Of a stretch of DNA of 64,000 nucleotides, positions 1 to 10,567 are shown in pieces. Both the position numbers and the translations under genes were made by a program. The notes under the pieces are model-generated. The model made no database searches, was not told the origin of the DNA, and saw nothing but the letters and a program-made list of their open reading frames with translations. Every line of letters starts with the position of its first letter. Within the stretch, counting starts at the first letter, position 1. The stretch is from Paulinella micropora (taxonomy: Eukaryota; Cercozoa; Imbricatea; Euglyphida): NCBI GenBank assembly GCA_009731375.1, contig BJOX01000160.1, positions 94,751-158,750 of the forward strand, given 5' to 3'.

Positions 1-40
1 GCAGGCACTCCCTGCTACTAACAAAGCAACAGAGAAGGAG

Positions 41-1663
41 ATGGCGGAGAAAACTCTGCTTCTTCGGAAGGCAGCCGAGCTCATGTCATTCTTTCATCAT
101 GCTCAAGACCTGCACATCAGGGATATAGCAACATAAAAAGAAAGGAAGGAGTTGGAGGCACAAATTGCATTGGCTAGGGCGACGGCAACAAGGCAGGCAC
201 TTTCCTCTGGAACTTTTCTGTCCCCCCTAGTTTCGCCTCGCCAACCCATGCAGCCCCTCCCGCCTCTACGACTGGCTCAGCGCCTACCACTGTCATTGTC
301 AACAATAACGACAAGAAGGACAGACAGGCTATCATGCAGGCCTTCCAAAAATATACCAAGTCCGATCCAACTGCTCTTACGCTGTATGCAGAGACAGCGA
401 GTCAGAAGGATACGGATACTGACCTTCGTGACAAGCTCCGAAGGATAGATGCTTGCATGAAGCAGCATCCAACGGACGAAACACAAGAGTATGAGGCGTT
501 GTCCACCTTGTTGGACCCATCAATCCTTACACAAGGGTTTGATGTAGCGGCATACAAAACGTTGCGAGCGGGAGTGGTGTCGGCTAGAAAGACCACCACA
601 GACCTGCAATGCACGGTGCCAGTTGCCGTCCTCTTGCAATATTTTAAAACTCATGGGTATCAGCACCTGTGCACTGGTACTTTGATTGGGTTCGAAATTT
701 TTCAAGAGGTGAACACAGGGTTAGGCGATAGCACGAGGTTGGCGGCGATCCTCACGGAGGTCAGCGCCAAGTACGGGCTCTTTTATAGCCGGAAGTCCAT
801 CATTCTGTACTTCTTGAGCGCTTTGTGTGCCAGACACCCGAGCAAGCTCGCACGGCTCATACAATCATGTCCGTCCTTCAAGGCGGTGAAGAAGGGGAAC
901 TTTTTGGAAACCAATATATACGAGATGACTGTTGCGGCTACTCAGCCGGACGACCTGTTCAAGGAGGTGCTCGACGCGTGTTCCGAATTGGACACTGCCA
1001 CTGAGTCACTCTCCAGTACCACGACACAGGGGGTTCTAGGTGCCCAAGCAGCACATGCAACTCGGGTGGCAGGTCTGAAGAGAGGGAGAGATGAGAAGGT
1101 ACCTTGTTACCGCTATTTCTCATACATGACGTGCAAGAAGGAGCAAGAGCTTGGCTTAGGCAACTGCCCATACAGCCATGACTCTGATGATGTGAGGATG
1201 CGAAATACCTTCTTGCGAGAGCTCAAAGGCAGCAGAAGGGGCACATACTTTATGTACAAGAAGGAGTTGGAGGAAGTGGAGTGCAAATATGGTCGACGAT
1301 GCGGAGTTCCGCGGGGCCATCATTTCCTTCCTTGAGAAGTTGCAGAAGAAGGAGGCGAAAGAACAACAACAGGGCCGACCAATGGCGCCGACAAGAGGAG
1401 GAGGAATGAGAGGATCGTCTCGAGGGTCCCGAGGGACGCAAAGAGGAGGAGGAAGGGGAGGTCGAGGCCACACGGGCTATCGTCCAAGTGGAGGCTGGAC
1501 CCCAACGAGGACCCCAACGCGCCCTCCCAGAGGAAGCGGATACTGGAATAGCTCTAGCTCCAGTTCCAGCTCCAACTATCCCCAGCAGGCATATGCCGCT
1601 GCGAGTGGGGACCAACAAGACGCTGGCACCGACCCAGGTGAGCGTATTGAAGTCTTAGAATGA
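41..1663 (+). pseudogene. Gag-like protein, CCCH zinc finger and RGG tail, frameshifted
   Basis: Coding signal moves through three reading frames. An N-terminal helical part starts at the ATG at 41 and meets an in-frame TAA at 134. The main body reads from about 178 (first ATG 334) to 1335. The C-terminus continues in another frame from about 1290 to 1663. The body ends in a Cys/His cluster (PCYRY...C...NCPYSH, about 1102-1180) spaced like a CCCH finger rather than the CCHC knuckle usual in retroviral Gag. The tail has many RGG/RG motifs and a Ser run, suggesting RNA binding. Position just upstream of the protease supports Gag. The frame changes look like decay, although one could be programmed. 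Confidence 0.7.
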
Positions 1664-1723
1664 CGGGAGGAGAAGAGGGAGAAGGGGACAAAAACTGTTC
1701 TTTTTAATCCGACAGTCACGGTT

Positions 1724-3505
1724 ATGCCTGCTGTTGTTGAACAGAATACGATCAGTCCCGTACCTCCTAGACGTGAAGTTGAAGGCACACAGCCTCAAAA
1801 GCCTCAAGGTAAGCATTTGCTAGTCCATCCTTCGAGAGCTAATATGATAAATGATGCAAATAGGAAGGCGAAGAAGGCGATGGAGGAGAGGAAACCGAAA
1901 CCGAATGCTGGGCCTTCGCCTGNNNNNNNNNNTGGCCTTTCGCCTGCAAAGAAACAGCGGGTCGTTTCGCCGCCGACGGACTCAATAGTCTCTACTGTAG
2001 ACACATGTACACTCAGTGTACCAGACTCTGTCTCACAGACACCCGAGATACCGGAAGACCCGGATACTCGAGAGGCTAAGCTAGAGAGGAAGGAGGAGGA
2101 ACGAAAAGAGGACAAGGAACTTGAGCTTAGACTCAAAACCTTAGAACAAAAAATTCATGTGCTAGCGGCTAGTTTACACAGACCGGACGCGCTATGCTAC
2201 ACTGACCTCTTTTGTGAAACTTTACAAACCACATTGAAAGTTGGTAATGATACGATGGCGAATATTAATATTGTCGGCCGGAAGTTTTTAAACGGTCACC
2301 GGGCATGGGTGGACAAAAACACTAGAAAAACAAAGGGGACCCTAAAAGGGGTAGGCAGCCGTACAGAAATTACGGGCATCGTCACATTAATTTTTAAATT
2401 GACATCCGGTCGAGTATATCGTGCGGACCTCTATGTTGTCCCCGATTACCACGGTTCAATCCTGCTGTCGTATGACCAATTGGCTACGATGGGGGCTGTG
2501 ATCGATTGCGCCGCACGGCGGGTAATTTATGGAGTGAAGAGAGGAGAGGAGGAGGATATTAATCCGATGACCGCTACTGACTCCTACGAGGCTTTTGAGC
2601 TGAGTCTAGCAACGGAGATAAAAAAGTTGGCCTTCGTACATGAGGTAACTGAAGCCTATGTGCACCCCTATGTCACAGTGCCGGACGAACTGTCCTGGAC
2701 CGACAATTGGGAGACGGAGATGCAGGCGTATACGGTTACGATTCCCGCATGGGACAAAAAGTCTATTGATGACTTAGTCGTAGCGCGTAATGAGGAGATA
2801 ATATGTGTTGCGAAACAGTGCCCGTCGTTGGCCAGATTCGCAGAAGGTGGCGGTGCAGATGTCCATATTACTAATGGCTACTGTTACCACGCGAAGGTGT
2901 CAGATGAGAAGAGAGAGGCGTTCGTGCCAAGGAGGAAGGGGCGTATCCCCGATACTCCAGCGGATGACATTAAAACTTTTATCACTAACTTTTGGGGTGA
3001 CGTGCCCACCTGGCCGCGCTCATTAACGGAAGTGAAAAGGTGTTTACGGACTCTGTTTGAGAGCAACAAGCCGTACTCTGTCATTCTGCCATACAATGAG
3101 AAGGCGATATGGGCACAGGAGATAAGGGACCGGCTTATTGATCATCCTATACCGGTGCCCTCCCGCAAGCAACAATTAGTGGTGGCTTGTCGACTCGGGT
3201 CTCGTGAGCAGAGCAGTGCTTACAAGCAGAAGCTCAGAGCCCAGGACAAGTTGAAATTAATACCTCAAGCCTTCACATGCTTTGATGGTTTTTACACCCG
3301 TAAGGCTCCGATACAATACGCGAACCTTATTGATATGCTTGTCGGAATTGGCCATGATGATGAGCCGGACACAGTCACGTATGAAAGAACGGGACTAGAC
3401 GATTTGTCGGAGGAGGATATGAGTTTGGAGGAGGACTTAGCGCCCTCAAGGAGCATAAGAAGATGTCGGAGGAAGATTTCCAAGCGGTGGCGCGGAAAAT
3501 CCTAG
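1724..3505 (+). CDS. Pol N-terminal part with retropepsin-like protease domain
   Basis: A 593-codon frame. It starts with a basic, Pro-rich stretch and a charged predicted coiled coil (about residues 125-155). A retropepsin-like domain follows at about 160-280. The active-site position reads GNDTMANINIV where DTGA or DSGA is usual, so the conserved Gly is Met. The second half ends in a typical ILLSYDQLATMGAVID strand-loop. The rest (280-590) is acidic and unassigned. The reverse transcriptase follows in the -1 frame with a 43-nt ORF overlap, so expression may need frameshifting, or one base has been lost. A 10-N gap at 1923-1932 interrupts the coding sequence. Confidence 0.7.
   Translation: MPAVVEQNTISPVPPRREVEGTQPQKPQGKHLLVHPSRANMINDANRKAKKAMEERKPKPNAGPSPXXXXGLSPAKKQRVVSPPTDSIVSTVDTCTLSVPDSVSQTPEIPEDPDTREAKLERKEEERKEDKELELRLKTLEQKIHVLAASLHRPDALCYTDLFCETLQTTLKVGNDTMANINIVGRKFLNGHRAWVDKNTRKTKGTLKGVGSRTEITGIVTLIFKLTSGRVYRADLYVVPDYHGSILLSYDQLATMGAVIDCAARRVIYGVKRGEEEDINPMTATDSYEAFELSLATEIKKLAFVHEVTEAYVHPYVTVPDELSWTDNWETEMQAYTVTIPAWDKKSIDDLVVARNEEIICVAKQCPSLARFAEGGGADVHITNGYCYHAKVSDEKREAFVPRRKGRIPDTPADDIKTFITNFWGDVPTWPRSLTEVKRCLRTLFESNKPYSVILPYNEKAIWAQEIRDRLIDHPIPVPSRKQQLVVACRLGSREQSSAYKQKLRAQDKLKLIPQAFTCFDGFYTRKAPIQYANLIDMLVGIGHDDEPDTVTYERTGLDDLSEEDMSLEEDLAPSRSIRRCRRKISKRWRGKS
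1923..1932. other. Assembly gap (10 N) with the same sequence on both sides
   Basis: The bases left of the gap (GGCCTTCGCCTG) recur almost unchanged on its right (GGCCTTTCGCCTG). The contig ends probably overlap and the gap is an artefact, so the frame across it is unreliable. Confidence 0.8.
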
Positions 3506-4590
3506 AAGGAGTGGGCACGGAGAGAGAAAAAGAGCTTCTCAAAGCTAAGATGGAGGTGTATAGAGAAATTTTCGACCCTCCTCGGGCAGGTGGTGTAAAG
3601 TCTGAGGACTTCACTGCAGTCATTTACAAGATACCGGGTGCGGAGCCATCTCCGGCACCACGGAGGGCAAATTTGAGCATACATGAGGCGAAGATAGCGG
3701 AGGAGAATGTAAGGCAGTTGCTCAATGAGGAATTTATTGAGAGATCTACATCTCCAATTGTCTCTCAACCGAAAATCGTCCCTAAGCCAGGAGGAGAATG
3801 GCGTTTGACGATCAATTATGCCCGTGTGAATAAGGTGCTAGAGGAAGAGAGAAATCCTCTGCCGACCTTAGAAGAGGGCAGAAGAGTGCTGCGGAATGCT
3901 AAATTCTATTCGGTCATCGACCTTAAGAACGGCTTCTGGCAGATACCACTGGACGAGAAATCCAGATGGCTGACTGCATTCGTTGAAGGTATGGAAATAT
4001 ACCAGTGGAAGGTGCTTCCGATGGGACTTAAACAGGCCCCGGGACTCTTTCAGAAGGCGATGCAGAAGATGCTGAGCGGTCAATATGACGACCAGTCGGC
4101 GGATGGTTTTATGAGAAGGAGAGGACAGAAGGCGGGAGAATATGCATTTTGTTACATCGATGACATTATCGTATACTCTAACACAATGGAAGAGCATATC
4201 GATCACTTGTCAGATGTCTTCAGGCGCATCGGAGCNNNNNNNNNNACGTCTTCAGGCGCATCGGCGCTTTTGGCCTGAAGTGCAACTTAAAGAAATGTCA
4301 CCAAGACAAGTGTGACGTATTTGGGTTACGAGATTTCTCATAATAGAGTCTCGATATCGCGCGAAAAGAGAGAGGAGATCGTGAGTAGACAGTTGCCAAG
4401 GAATCGCACGGAGTTACACTCTTTTCTTGCGATGGCACAGTACTACAGCCAGTTCATACCCAATTGGGGTGCAACTCGGGCTAAGCTGGAGAAGATGATT
4501 GATTTTGGAGACTTTGAGAAGTGGGATGAGGAGGCTTTGCAGGCGTTTAATACGCTCAAAGATCTCATTTATAAAGATCCCAGGCGGATT
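3463..4590 (+). pseudogene. pol: Reverse transcriptase domain of Ty3/gypsy Pol
   Basis: Fingers and palm motifs are clear: SPIVSQPKIVPKPGGEWRL, then FYSVIDLKNGFWQIPL, LPMGLKQAPGLFQKAM and the catalytic FCYIDDIIVYS near 4150-4180. The thumb/connection (YLGYEISHN..., FLAMAQYYSQFI) continues from about 4312. The enzyme copies element RNA into DNA. Two breaks are visible: the 10-N gap at 4236-4245, and a frame change near 4590 before RNase H. At the gap the sequence GTCTTCAGGCGCATCGG is present on both sides, so part of the apparent disruption is an assembly error. Confidence 0.93.
4236..4245. other. Assembly gap (10 N) flanked by duplicated 17 bp
   Basis: GTCTTCAGGCGCATCGG stands before and after the Ns. 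Collapsing the duplicate restores a typical RT reading (…RRIGAFGLKCNLKKC), so the contigs were not merged although they overlap. Confidence 0.85.
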
Positions 4591-5000
4591 AGTACTTATG
4601 ATGCCCGACTTTACGAAGCCGTTCGTAGTCGACACAGATGCATCTAAGTTCGCGATCGGTGCGGTGCTGCAACAAGAAGATGAGGAGAAAAAGTTGCGGC
4701 CGATCATGTTTATTAGTAGAAAGCTGTGTGCGGCGGAGCGAAATTACTGCACGCGACAGAGAGATGCGTTGGCAGTAGTATGGGCTCTCAAGAGGCTCAG
4801 AGAATACCTATGGGGAGGACCTCTATTCACGGTTAGGACCGATCATCATAACCTTCTTTGGTTGATGAATCATGAACAAACCGGCCGTTTGGCGCGGTGG
4901 CAAGCTTTCTTGTCATGTTTCAATTTCACGATGGTCTACTTACCGGGAAAGCGAAACGTAGTCGCTGATAGCCTTTCCAGGCTAGAGTTTCAGTCAGAGG
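4590..5000 (+). CDS. pol: RNase H domain of Ty3/gypsy Pol
   Basis: Classical Ty3-type RNase H. The motif PFVVDTDASKFAIGAVL gives the first Asp, FISRKLCAAERNYCTRQRDAL the Glu region, and FTVRTDHHNLLWL the next Asp; the domain ends with LPGKRNVVADSLSR near 4980. It degrades the RNA strand of the RNA/DNA hybrid during reverse transcription. It is in the frame of the downstream integrase but +1 relative to the RT part, so at least one base has been lost or gained between them. Confidence 0.92.
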
Positions 5001-7225
5001 TGTCGGCTCTCGTATCATCAGTGGAGATGATAGATCTGTCCACGGACAAGGTGTACGAGGTAAGCCACATAGAGACGATGCAGATGGCAAGAGGCGTTCG
5101 TTATGACCGCACGGGTCTACGATATAGTCCTCAAGGCCCGGATCATGGCATATGCTGTGAGGCACATGTTCTCGAAGACGCTGAGTGGTCTTATGAGGCA
5201 TATGAGAACGCGAAGGCGAATATAAAAGAGGAGGAGGAGACGACTGAGGTCTGTACTGAACCTCCGCAGGAAAATCGAAGCGAGCTTGATGAAGACCCAG
5301 AAAGGGTAGGAGTAAGGTTGGAGGACGGTACTGTCCATATCGCCTCGCCTACCGCATGGAGGCAACAACAGGCGACGGATCTGGAGTTCAAGGAGCTCAT
5401 AACTTTATACAAGAGCCCTAATGAGCTTAAAAAGACTCCGCAGATCAAAGATCAGATGAAGGAGATGGCGTGGAGAGATGGGCTATTGTGGTACAAGGGC
5501 CAGCACGGCAAATTTGCGTCACAGCCGGATAAATGGACTCTCTGGGTACCAGAGAAGTTGAGGCGCTTTATATATGCCGCTGCCCATAACTGCCCCTTGC
5601 TGGCACATCCGGGTCGACAAAGAACCCATTGGTTCATAGCGAGGTGATTTTGGTGGAAGGGGATGAAGGAGGAGATAGACAGAGAAGTGGACGCATGCAT
5701 CCCATGCAAGACCACAAAGACACCGCTGAAGGCGAATTTTGGCCTGATCGGTACATTCCCTTTACACGCCGGGATGTTTGAATTCTTACACATCGATCAT
5801 GTGGGACCTTTCCCCGAATCGGCCGAAGGGTACAGATACCTTCTTACTGCCATTGATCGAGCCACCAATTATGTGTGGGTTGTTCCTGTTAAGGACGTTA
5901 CAGGCAAGACAACTGCGGAGGCTCTGATCGACAGGATCGTCTCGCAGATCGGAGTGCCTAGAAAGATATGTTCTGATCGAGGTTCTGACTTTAATAATGA
6001 AGTCATCGACAGACTATCTAAGTACTACGGGATGAAATGGCAATATGTTACTGCCTATAACCCGAGAGCGAATGGCAAGATCGAGCGGGTACATAGACCC
6101 CTCAAAGCCTCGCTTAAGATGTACTGTATGAAGAAGGAGAATCAGAGAGCCTGGGTGGAGGCAGCACCTTCATTTGCCTTTGCAATGAACTGTCTACCCT
6201 CATCGGCACTAGGAGGAGCCAGAAGCTCAGTCTCGCCATATCAATTGGTTTACGGCCGAGAGCCTAGTATCCCAACCTCGCTTCTGCACCCAAAGGATAC
6301 TTGGGCAGATGAGGATGAGTTGTTCGGGATGAGACTAAGAGCGAAGATGGAGGCGGAGCAAATAGTTGCGGCGCACAGGGAGGCGGAGCGCAGAAAGACT
6401 GATGCACAAGGAGTGCGACAAGCGCACTTAGATCAAGTCCGTTTCCAGGTTGGGGATATTGTACTCCTGTACCATCCTCAAGTACCCAAGGGGGTTAGCT
6501 CTAAGCTGTTTACCCACTGGAAAGGACCATACCAGATCATGGATCAGATGGGACCTCTGAACTATAAGATCAGGGGTAGAGGGAAGGTGCAAATCGTGAA
6601 TGTTCGAAGGCTGATCAAATATGACCCCTTCTTACTTGAGGATGAATCCGTTGAGGAGGCGTTGAAACGGATGAAGGAGGATTTCAAAGAGGTACCGCCT
6701 ATCAATAAGGAGGATACCTTAGAAGAGGAAAATGCCTATCGGGCACCAGTCTCGGAGAAGGAGGAGACCGAGAAGGAGAGTAAGAAAGGCTCAAACCGCA
6801 AAAGCGCGGCGGGGACTCAGTCTAAAGCCCCCATAGTCCGCGGCGGTACGAAGGAGAAGTTCACGGAGGTGCAGATGACGAGAGCGCAAAACGATCTTAT
6901 TTTTGACCAACAGAGGAAGGTGGCGAGGTCGACGCGAGCGGCGGATGTTCATGGAGGAGGAGGGGAGAAAGACACTAACCCAAACGCGGGTAATGTGGAC
7001 ATTCGCCATGCGCGGTGGAAGGAAGGCGAGGCGATAGCGACCATCAAGTGGGTCCAAGACGCTTTTTATCTGATGCGACCGGCAGAACCTCATGTTGCCG
7101 ATGACACTCTCTCAGATCTTTATCTCATGCGAGCTGTGGCAGTCCCGCAGACTACGCGGGCAGCACGGACATCGAAGAGATCCTTAGCAGCAGCAAAAAT
7201 AATACAACCGGTACTCCATTTCTGA
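5000..7225 (+). pseudogene. pol: Integrase of Ty3/gypsy Pol, interrupted by one TGA
   Basis: The N-terminal HHCC zinc-binding domain is recognisable (H...H near 5585-5615 and C-IP-C near 5697-5708) but is cut by an in-frame TGA at 5645-5647, immediately before FWWKGM. The core has the DDE triad: HIDHVGPF, SDRGSDF and NGKIERVHRPL. A C-terminal SH3-like GPY/F-type module follows (VGDIVLLYHP, HWKGPYQI, NVRRLIKYDPF), then a long charged tail. The enzyme inserts element cDNA into the host genome. The only other interruption is a second TGA at 7223. Confidence 0.92.
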
Positions 7226-7516
7226 AGAAGCATGGACCCTGTTGAGGATCCAAAAGCTAGACAATATTTACCGGTATACAAAGACGCAAAAGATCTCGAG
7301 ACTTGGGATGGTACTATTACCCCTCGAGATAAAGACCACACTGCGTGGACTATTCAGTCACTGCCTAGGGGAGTGCTGGACATCCCTTTTGACTTATCAT
7401 TGGGCGCCATCCCGAACGGAATTTGGGACAGTCTTGAGGAGTCGAAGTTTGACTTGACTTTTGTTGGCGGCCCGCCACCTGGCAAAGAAGTTCGCGCAAG
7501 GCGACGAAGGCAGTAA
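7226..7516 (+). CDS. C-terminal extension in frame with integrase, after a TGA
   Basis: After the TGA at 7223-7225 the same frame stays open for about 96 more codons (first ATG at 7232) and ends in a basic tail. No family is recognised. It may be the true C-terminus of Pol if the TGA is a mutation or is read through, or a small accessory ORF. Content: acidic, Pro-rich, with GGPPPGKEVRARRRRQ at the end. Confidence 0.4.
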   Translation, partial: RSMDPVEDPKARQYLPVYKDAKDLETWDGTITPRDKDHTAWTIQSLPRGVLDIPFDLSLGAIPNGIWDSLEESKFDLTFVGGPPPGKEVRARRRRQ

Positions 7517-8560
7517 GTGACAATTTTCTTTTATCACGCGTCGGACATTGAGCGACCGCATGTGGATTAATTTCATATTACCCATGCCAGATCATGTCTT
7601 ATTGAAATAATTTTTTACCATTGTTGTTACTTGGCATTTCTATCGCAACATATGAGTGCGAAGGTCGATCGGCAAATTGATACGACACCGTATAAGGGGA
7701 TCGCTGGTGAGTTTAGCGATGGTGTTCCTGGTACGACCCTGCAACAAGTACTCAGGGTGATGTTCTCAAAAATGTTCTCCTAGTAGACATATTAAATATT
7801 TTTCTTTGGATATACTCAAAATCGTCATACCAGTGCACGGTCCGTCTCTACTTGTGTCGGCATATCGCATGGTCGGGCTCACTCACCCCGGCTTTGGATA
7901 TAGTTATTAGGACTGGCCCCCTAGTACTATATTAAGATAACCGATTGTATACAAGGGTATGTTATTAAAAGACAATGTATTTACTGATCGGAAGTGTTTT
8001 TGAAGGAGGAGAAATATTATAATGCTGCTCTTATTTTTTAATAGTAATACTATCGTTCTTGACATACTGCCTCAGAATTAAGTTACGGGGGGGACAACGA
8101 GTGGGGAAGGAGGAGTTTTTTATTTACAAAGACGAGGCTAGAGATTTATTGTTGATTCGTGCCTGGCGTATGCGTTTTATATATCCAATGCACCGTCTAT
8201 CAGTGGGTTAATGCACTTAGTTGCAACACCCCGTAGCGTTGGTGCAGAAAAGAAATCAGCAATTATATGACGAAAATATTGCATATTTCCGTCATAAAAA
8301 TGGGAAGGGGTACTGTAGGCATCACCCCCCGGATAGCCGGTAAAAAGTACACTTGTTTTGGTGTCAGGTGCACCTAGTTTCTTCCCATTATTTCAATATC
8401 GTTTGGCCGGATTTGACCTAATGCCATTTTAACCTTGGTCTGTTGCCGCTTTCTTTTGTGCGGTTTCACTGAGCTAATATAACGAGACATCATTCTACTT
8501 TGGGGATTTGTGTTTGGTTGTTTTACCGACTTTTTAACGAGCTATCTTCGGGGATTTTAA
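7517..8560 (+). other. Non-coding 3' flank of the retrotransposon, possible LTR
   Basis: No ORF worth reporting. Purine-rich tracts that could serve as polypurine tracts occur at about 8004-8013 (GAAGGAGGAG) and 8102-8115 (GGGGAAGGAGGAG). The 3' LTR probably lies in this stretch, but its ends cannot be fixed without the 5' copy. Confidence 0.35.
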
Positions 8561-8797
8561 CATATTAATATTGCAAAAAATCAATATTAATATTGTATCA
8601 ATTTCAATATTTTCAATTTTAATATTGCTCTTTTGCAATATTAATATTTGCATCAATTTCAAATACTTTCAATATTAATATTGCAAAAAAGCAATATTAA
8701 TATTACATCAATTTCAATATTTTCAATGTTAATATTGCTCTTTTGCAATATTATTAATAATATTGCATCCATTTCAATATTAATATTGCTTTTTTGT
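8561..8797. repeat. Palindromic AT satellite, array 1
   Basis: Repeated perfect palindrome CAATATTAATATTG separated by alternating spacers of the type CATCAATTT and CTTTTTTG. The same satellite forms two larger arrays at 10.57-11.25 and 11.87-12.79 kb. Confidence 0.9.
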
Positions 8798-8885
8798 CCT
8801 ATAAGATTGATTAAATTTCAATGATGATATTGGTATTTTGCAATGCATTTATTAACTAGATTTCAGAAAGAATTCTTTTTCATTC

Positions 8886-9140
8886 TTTTCATCTCTCTCT
8901 CTCTCTCTCCTCCTATTCTGTCTCTCTCTCTCTTTTGCTCCTATTCTCTCTTTCTATATCTATCTCTCTTCTATTCTCTCTCTTTCTGGCTTGCTTTCTT
9001 TCTTTCTTTCTATCTCTCATTCATTATCTCTCTTTCCTCTCATTCTTTCCATCTCTGTTTCCTCTCATTCTTTTCATCTCTGTTTTCTCTCATTCCTTTC
9101 TTTCTCTCTCTCTATCTATCTATCTCTCTCTATCTCTCTA
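8886..9140. repeat. (CT)n/(CTTT)n microsatellite
   Basis: Pyrimidine tract of CT, CTTT and CTAT units. Long frames in it are low-complexity artefacts. Confidence 0.95.
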
Positions 9141-9149
9141 AAAAAAAAG

Positions 9150-9690
9150 AATAGAAAAAAAGAGAGCTGAAATTTACCTGGCAGCGTTTCTCGGGCCCCT
9201 TCCGGGGGAATGGGTACTGTAAAAAAGCACCTACTCAAACAAACATCATACACATGCAATATGAGTACCTGCGCGAAATGAACTCGCTCCAGCCCCAGGG
9301 GCACCTAGACAAACAACAATCAAGCGACAAACGAGTACCTTTGTGGATTAGGACACGTTGAGAAGCGGCTGACACCTACATTTCAAAAACAACATTACAG
9401 TTTCTTACCTGCAGGACAAGGTGATCCATTTGAGCACCTACTCAAACAAACATCATACACAGGAAATATGAGTACCTTGCTCCAGGCCGAGGGGCACCCT
9501 ATAGCTAGGCACCTAGACAAGAACAATCAAGCGACAAACGAGTACCTTTTGCGGAGAACATGTACATGCTTGGGGCACTTCGAGAAGCGGCTAACACCTA
9601 CATTTCAAAAACAACCTTAAAATTACGTACCTGCAGGACACATTATCATCAGCGCCTTGACCTATAGAATGAATTTAAATTGTCAAGGAA
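9150..9690 (-). other. Tandemly duplicated block with exon/mini-intron pattern (minus strand)
   Basis: Two copies of a roughly 210-bp block lie side by side (about 9225-9420 and 9435-9640). On the minus strand each copy alternates 30-50-nt GC-richer segments with 33-40-nt T-rich segments. The T-rich segments start GTAC or GTAA and end TAG (for example GTACTCGTTTGTCGCTTG...GTCTAG). This looks like short exons separated by very short GT-AG introns. I could not find one phase-consistent reading through all of them, so it may be a gene fragment or a minisatellite derived from one. Confidence 0.4.
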
Positions 9691-9698
9691 TGAAAAAG

Positions 9699-9911
9699 GA
9701 AACAACAACAACAACAACAACAACAATTACGCAACCGATACAATAACAACAACAACAACAAAACAAAAAAAGTCTATTTCTGATTTTGCAATATTTATAT
9801 TGATATATGGCAATATTTATATTGATATTTGGCAATATTGATATTGATATTTGACATTATTAGAGAGAGAGAGGGAGATCGCGAGAGATCGAGACAGTGT
9901 GTGTGTGTGTA

Positions 9912-9951
<40 letters not shown>

Positions 9952-9988
9952 CAGTGTGTGTGTGTGTGTGTGTGCGTATGTGTGTGTA

Positions 9989-10023
<35 letters not shown>

Positions 10024-10045
10024 AAGAAAGAAAGAGAGAAAGAGA
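9699..10045. repeat. (CAA)n, AT-palindrome and (GA)n/(GT)n microsatellites
   Basis: CAA repeats at 9704-9766, a few CAATATT-type units at 9788-9860, then mixed GA and GT dinucleotide tracts to 10045. No gene seen. Confidence 0.9.
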
Positions 10046-10234
10046 GAATTCGAGAGAGGTATAACGTATACGTACCCACGGCGATTGTATTAGCTTCCAT
10101 CGAGCACTCTGGGACGCATTTAAGGCCAGGCGGTGCGATCGCGATCTTTGCGAGGAAGCATTGCGATAATAGCTTTCTACGACCTGTTTATAGTATAAAT
10201 ATATGGGCACCATGAATTCGAATTCAGAAACGTT

Positions 10235-10567
10235 ATGTTATCAGACAAATGTGCACGTGTAGGTCGTAAAAAGCTATCATACAAGGCACAAAAAGGGGGA
10301 TTTACATACTGGCAATACCTACGGAAGGAAGCAAACACTATATTATTGCATGCATGCGCAAAGCATACAAGCATGACTTGCAGTCGGAAGGCTGACTCTG
10401 TCAAGATGGTGTTATTTCCAGCAATCGAGGTGGCCTCCTCTCAAGATTTTTTTCAACCGCCGAAAAGCATGTGCAAAAACTGCACATCAAAATTAATTAG
10501 AAACGCAATTTGTCAGGACACCACGTGCACAAAGTCAATATTTAACATTGTGCACAATGTTAATTAA
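10235..10567 (+). CDS. Unrecognised 110-aa ORF, doubtful
   Basis: Open frame with normal codon variety, unlike the neighbouring repeats, including a Cys-rich stretch (about residues 80-97, CKNC...CQDTTC). No family is recognised and no promoter or intron context supports it. Its C-terminus runs into the AT satellite. It may be chance or a relic exon. Confidence 0.2.
   Translation: MLSDKCARVGRKKLSYKAQKGGFTYWQYLRKEANTILLHACAKHTSMTCSRKADSVKMVLFPAIEVASSQDFFQPPKSMCKNCTSKLIRNAICQDTTCTKSIFNIVHNVN

Larger units (their letters stand above)
1..7516 (+). mobile_element. Ty3/gypsy LTR retrotransposon, internal region, decayed
   Basis: All gag-pol domains of a Ty3/gypsy element occur in order on one strand: Gag with RGG tail, retropepsin-like domain, reverse transcriptase with a YIDD box, RNase H, integrase with a GPY/F-type tail. 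RNase H before integrase is the Ty3/gypsy order; Ty1/copia has integrase first. No chromodomain follows the integrase. The copy carries several frameshifts and in-frame stops, so it is not autonomous as assembled. The 5' LTR and primer-binding site lie outside the window; the 3' LTR cannot be delimited without a second copy. Confidence 0.93.
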
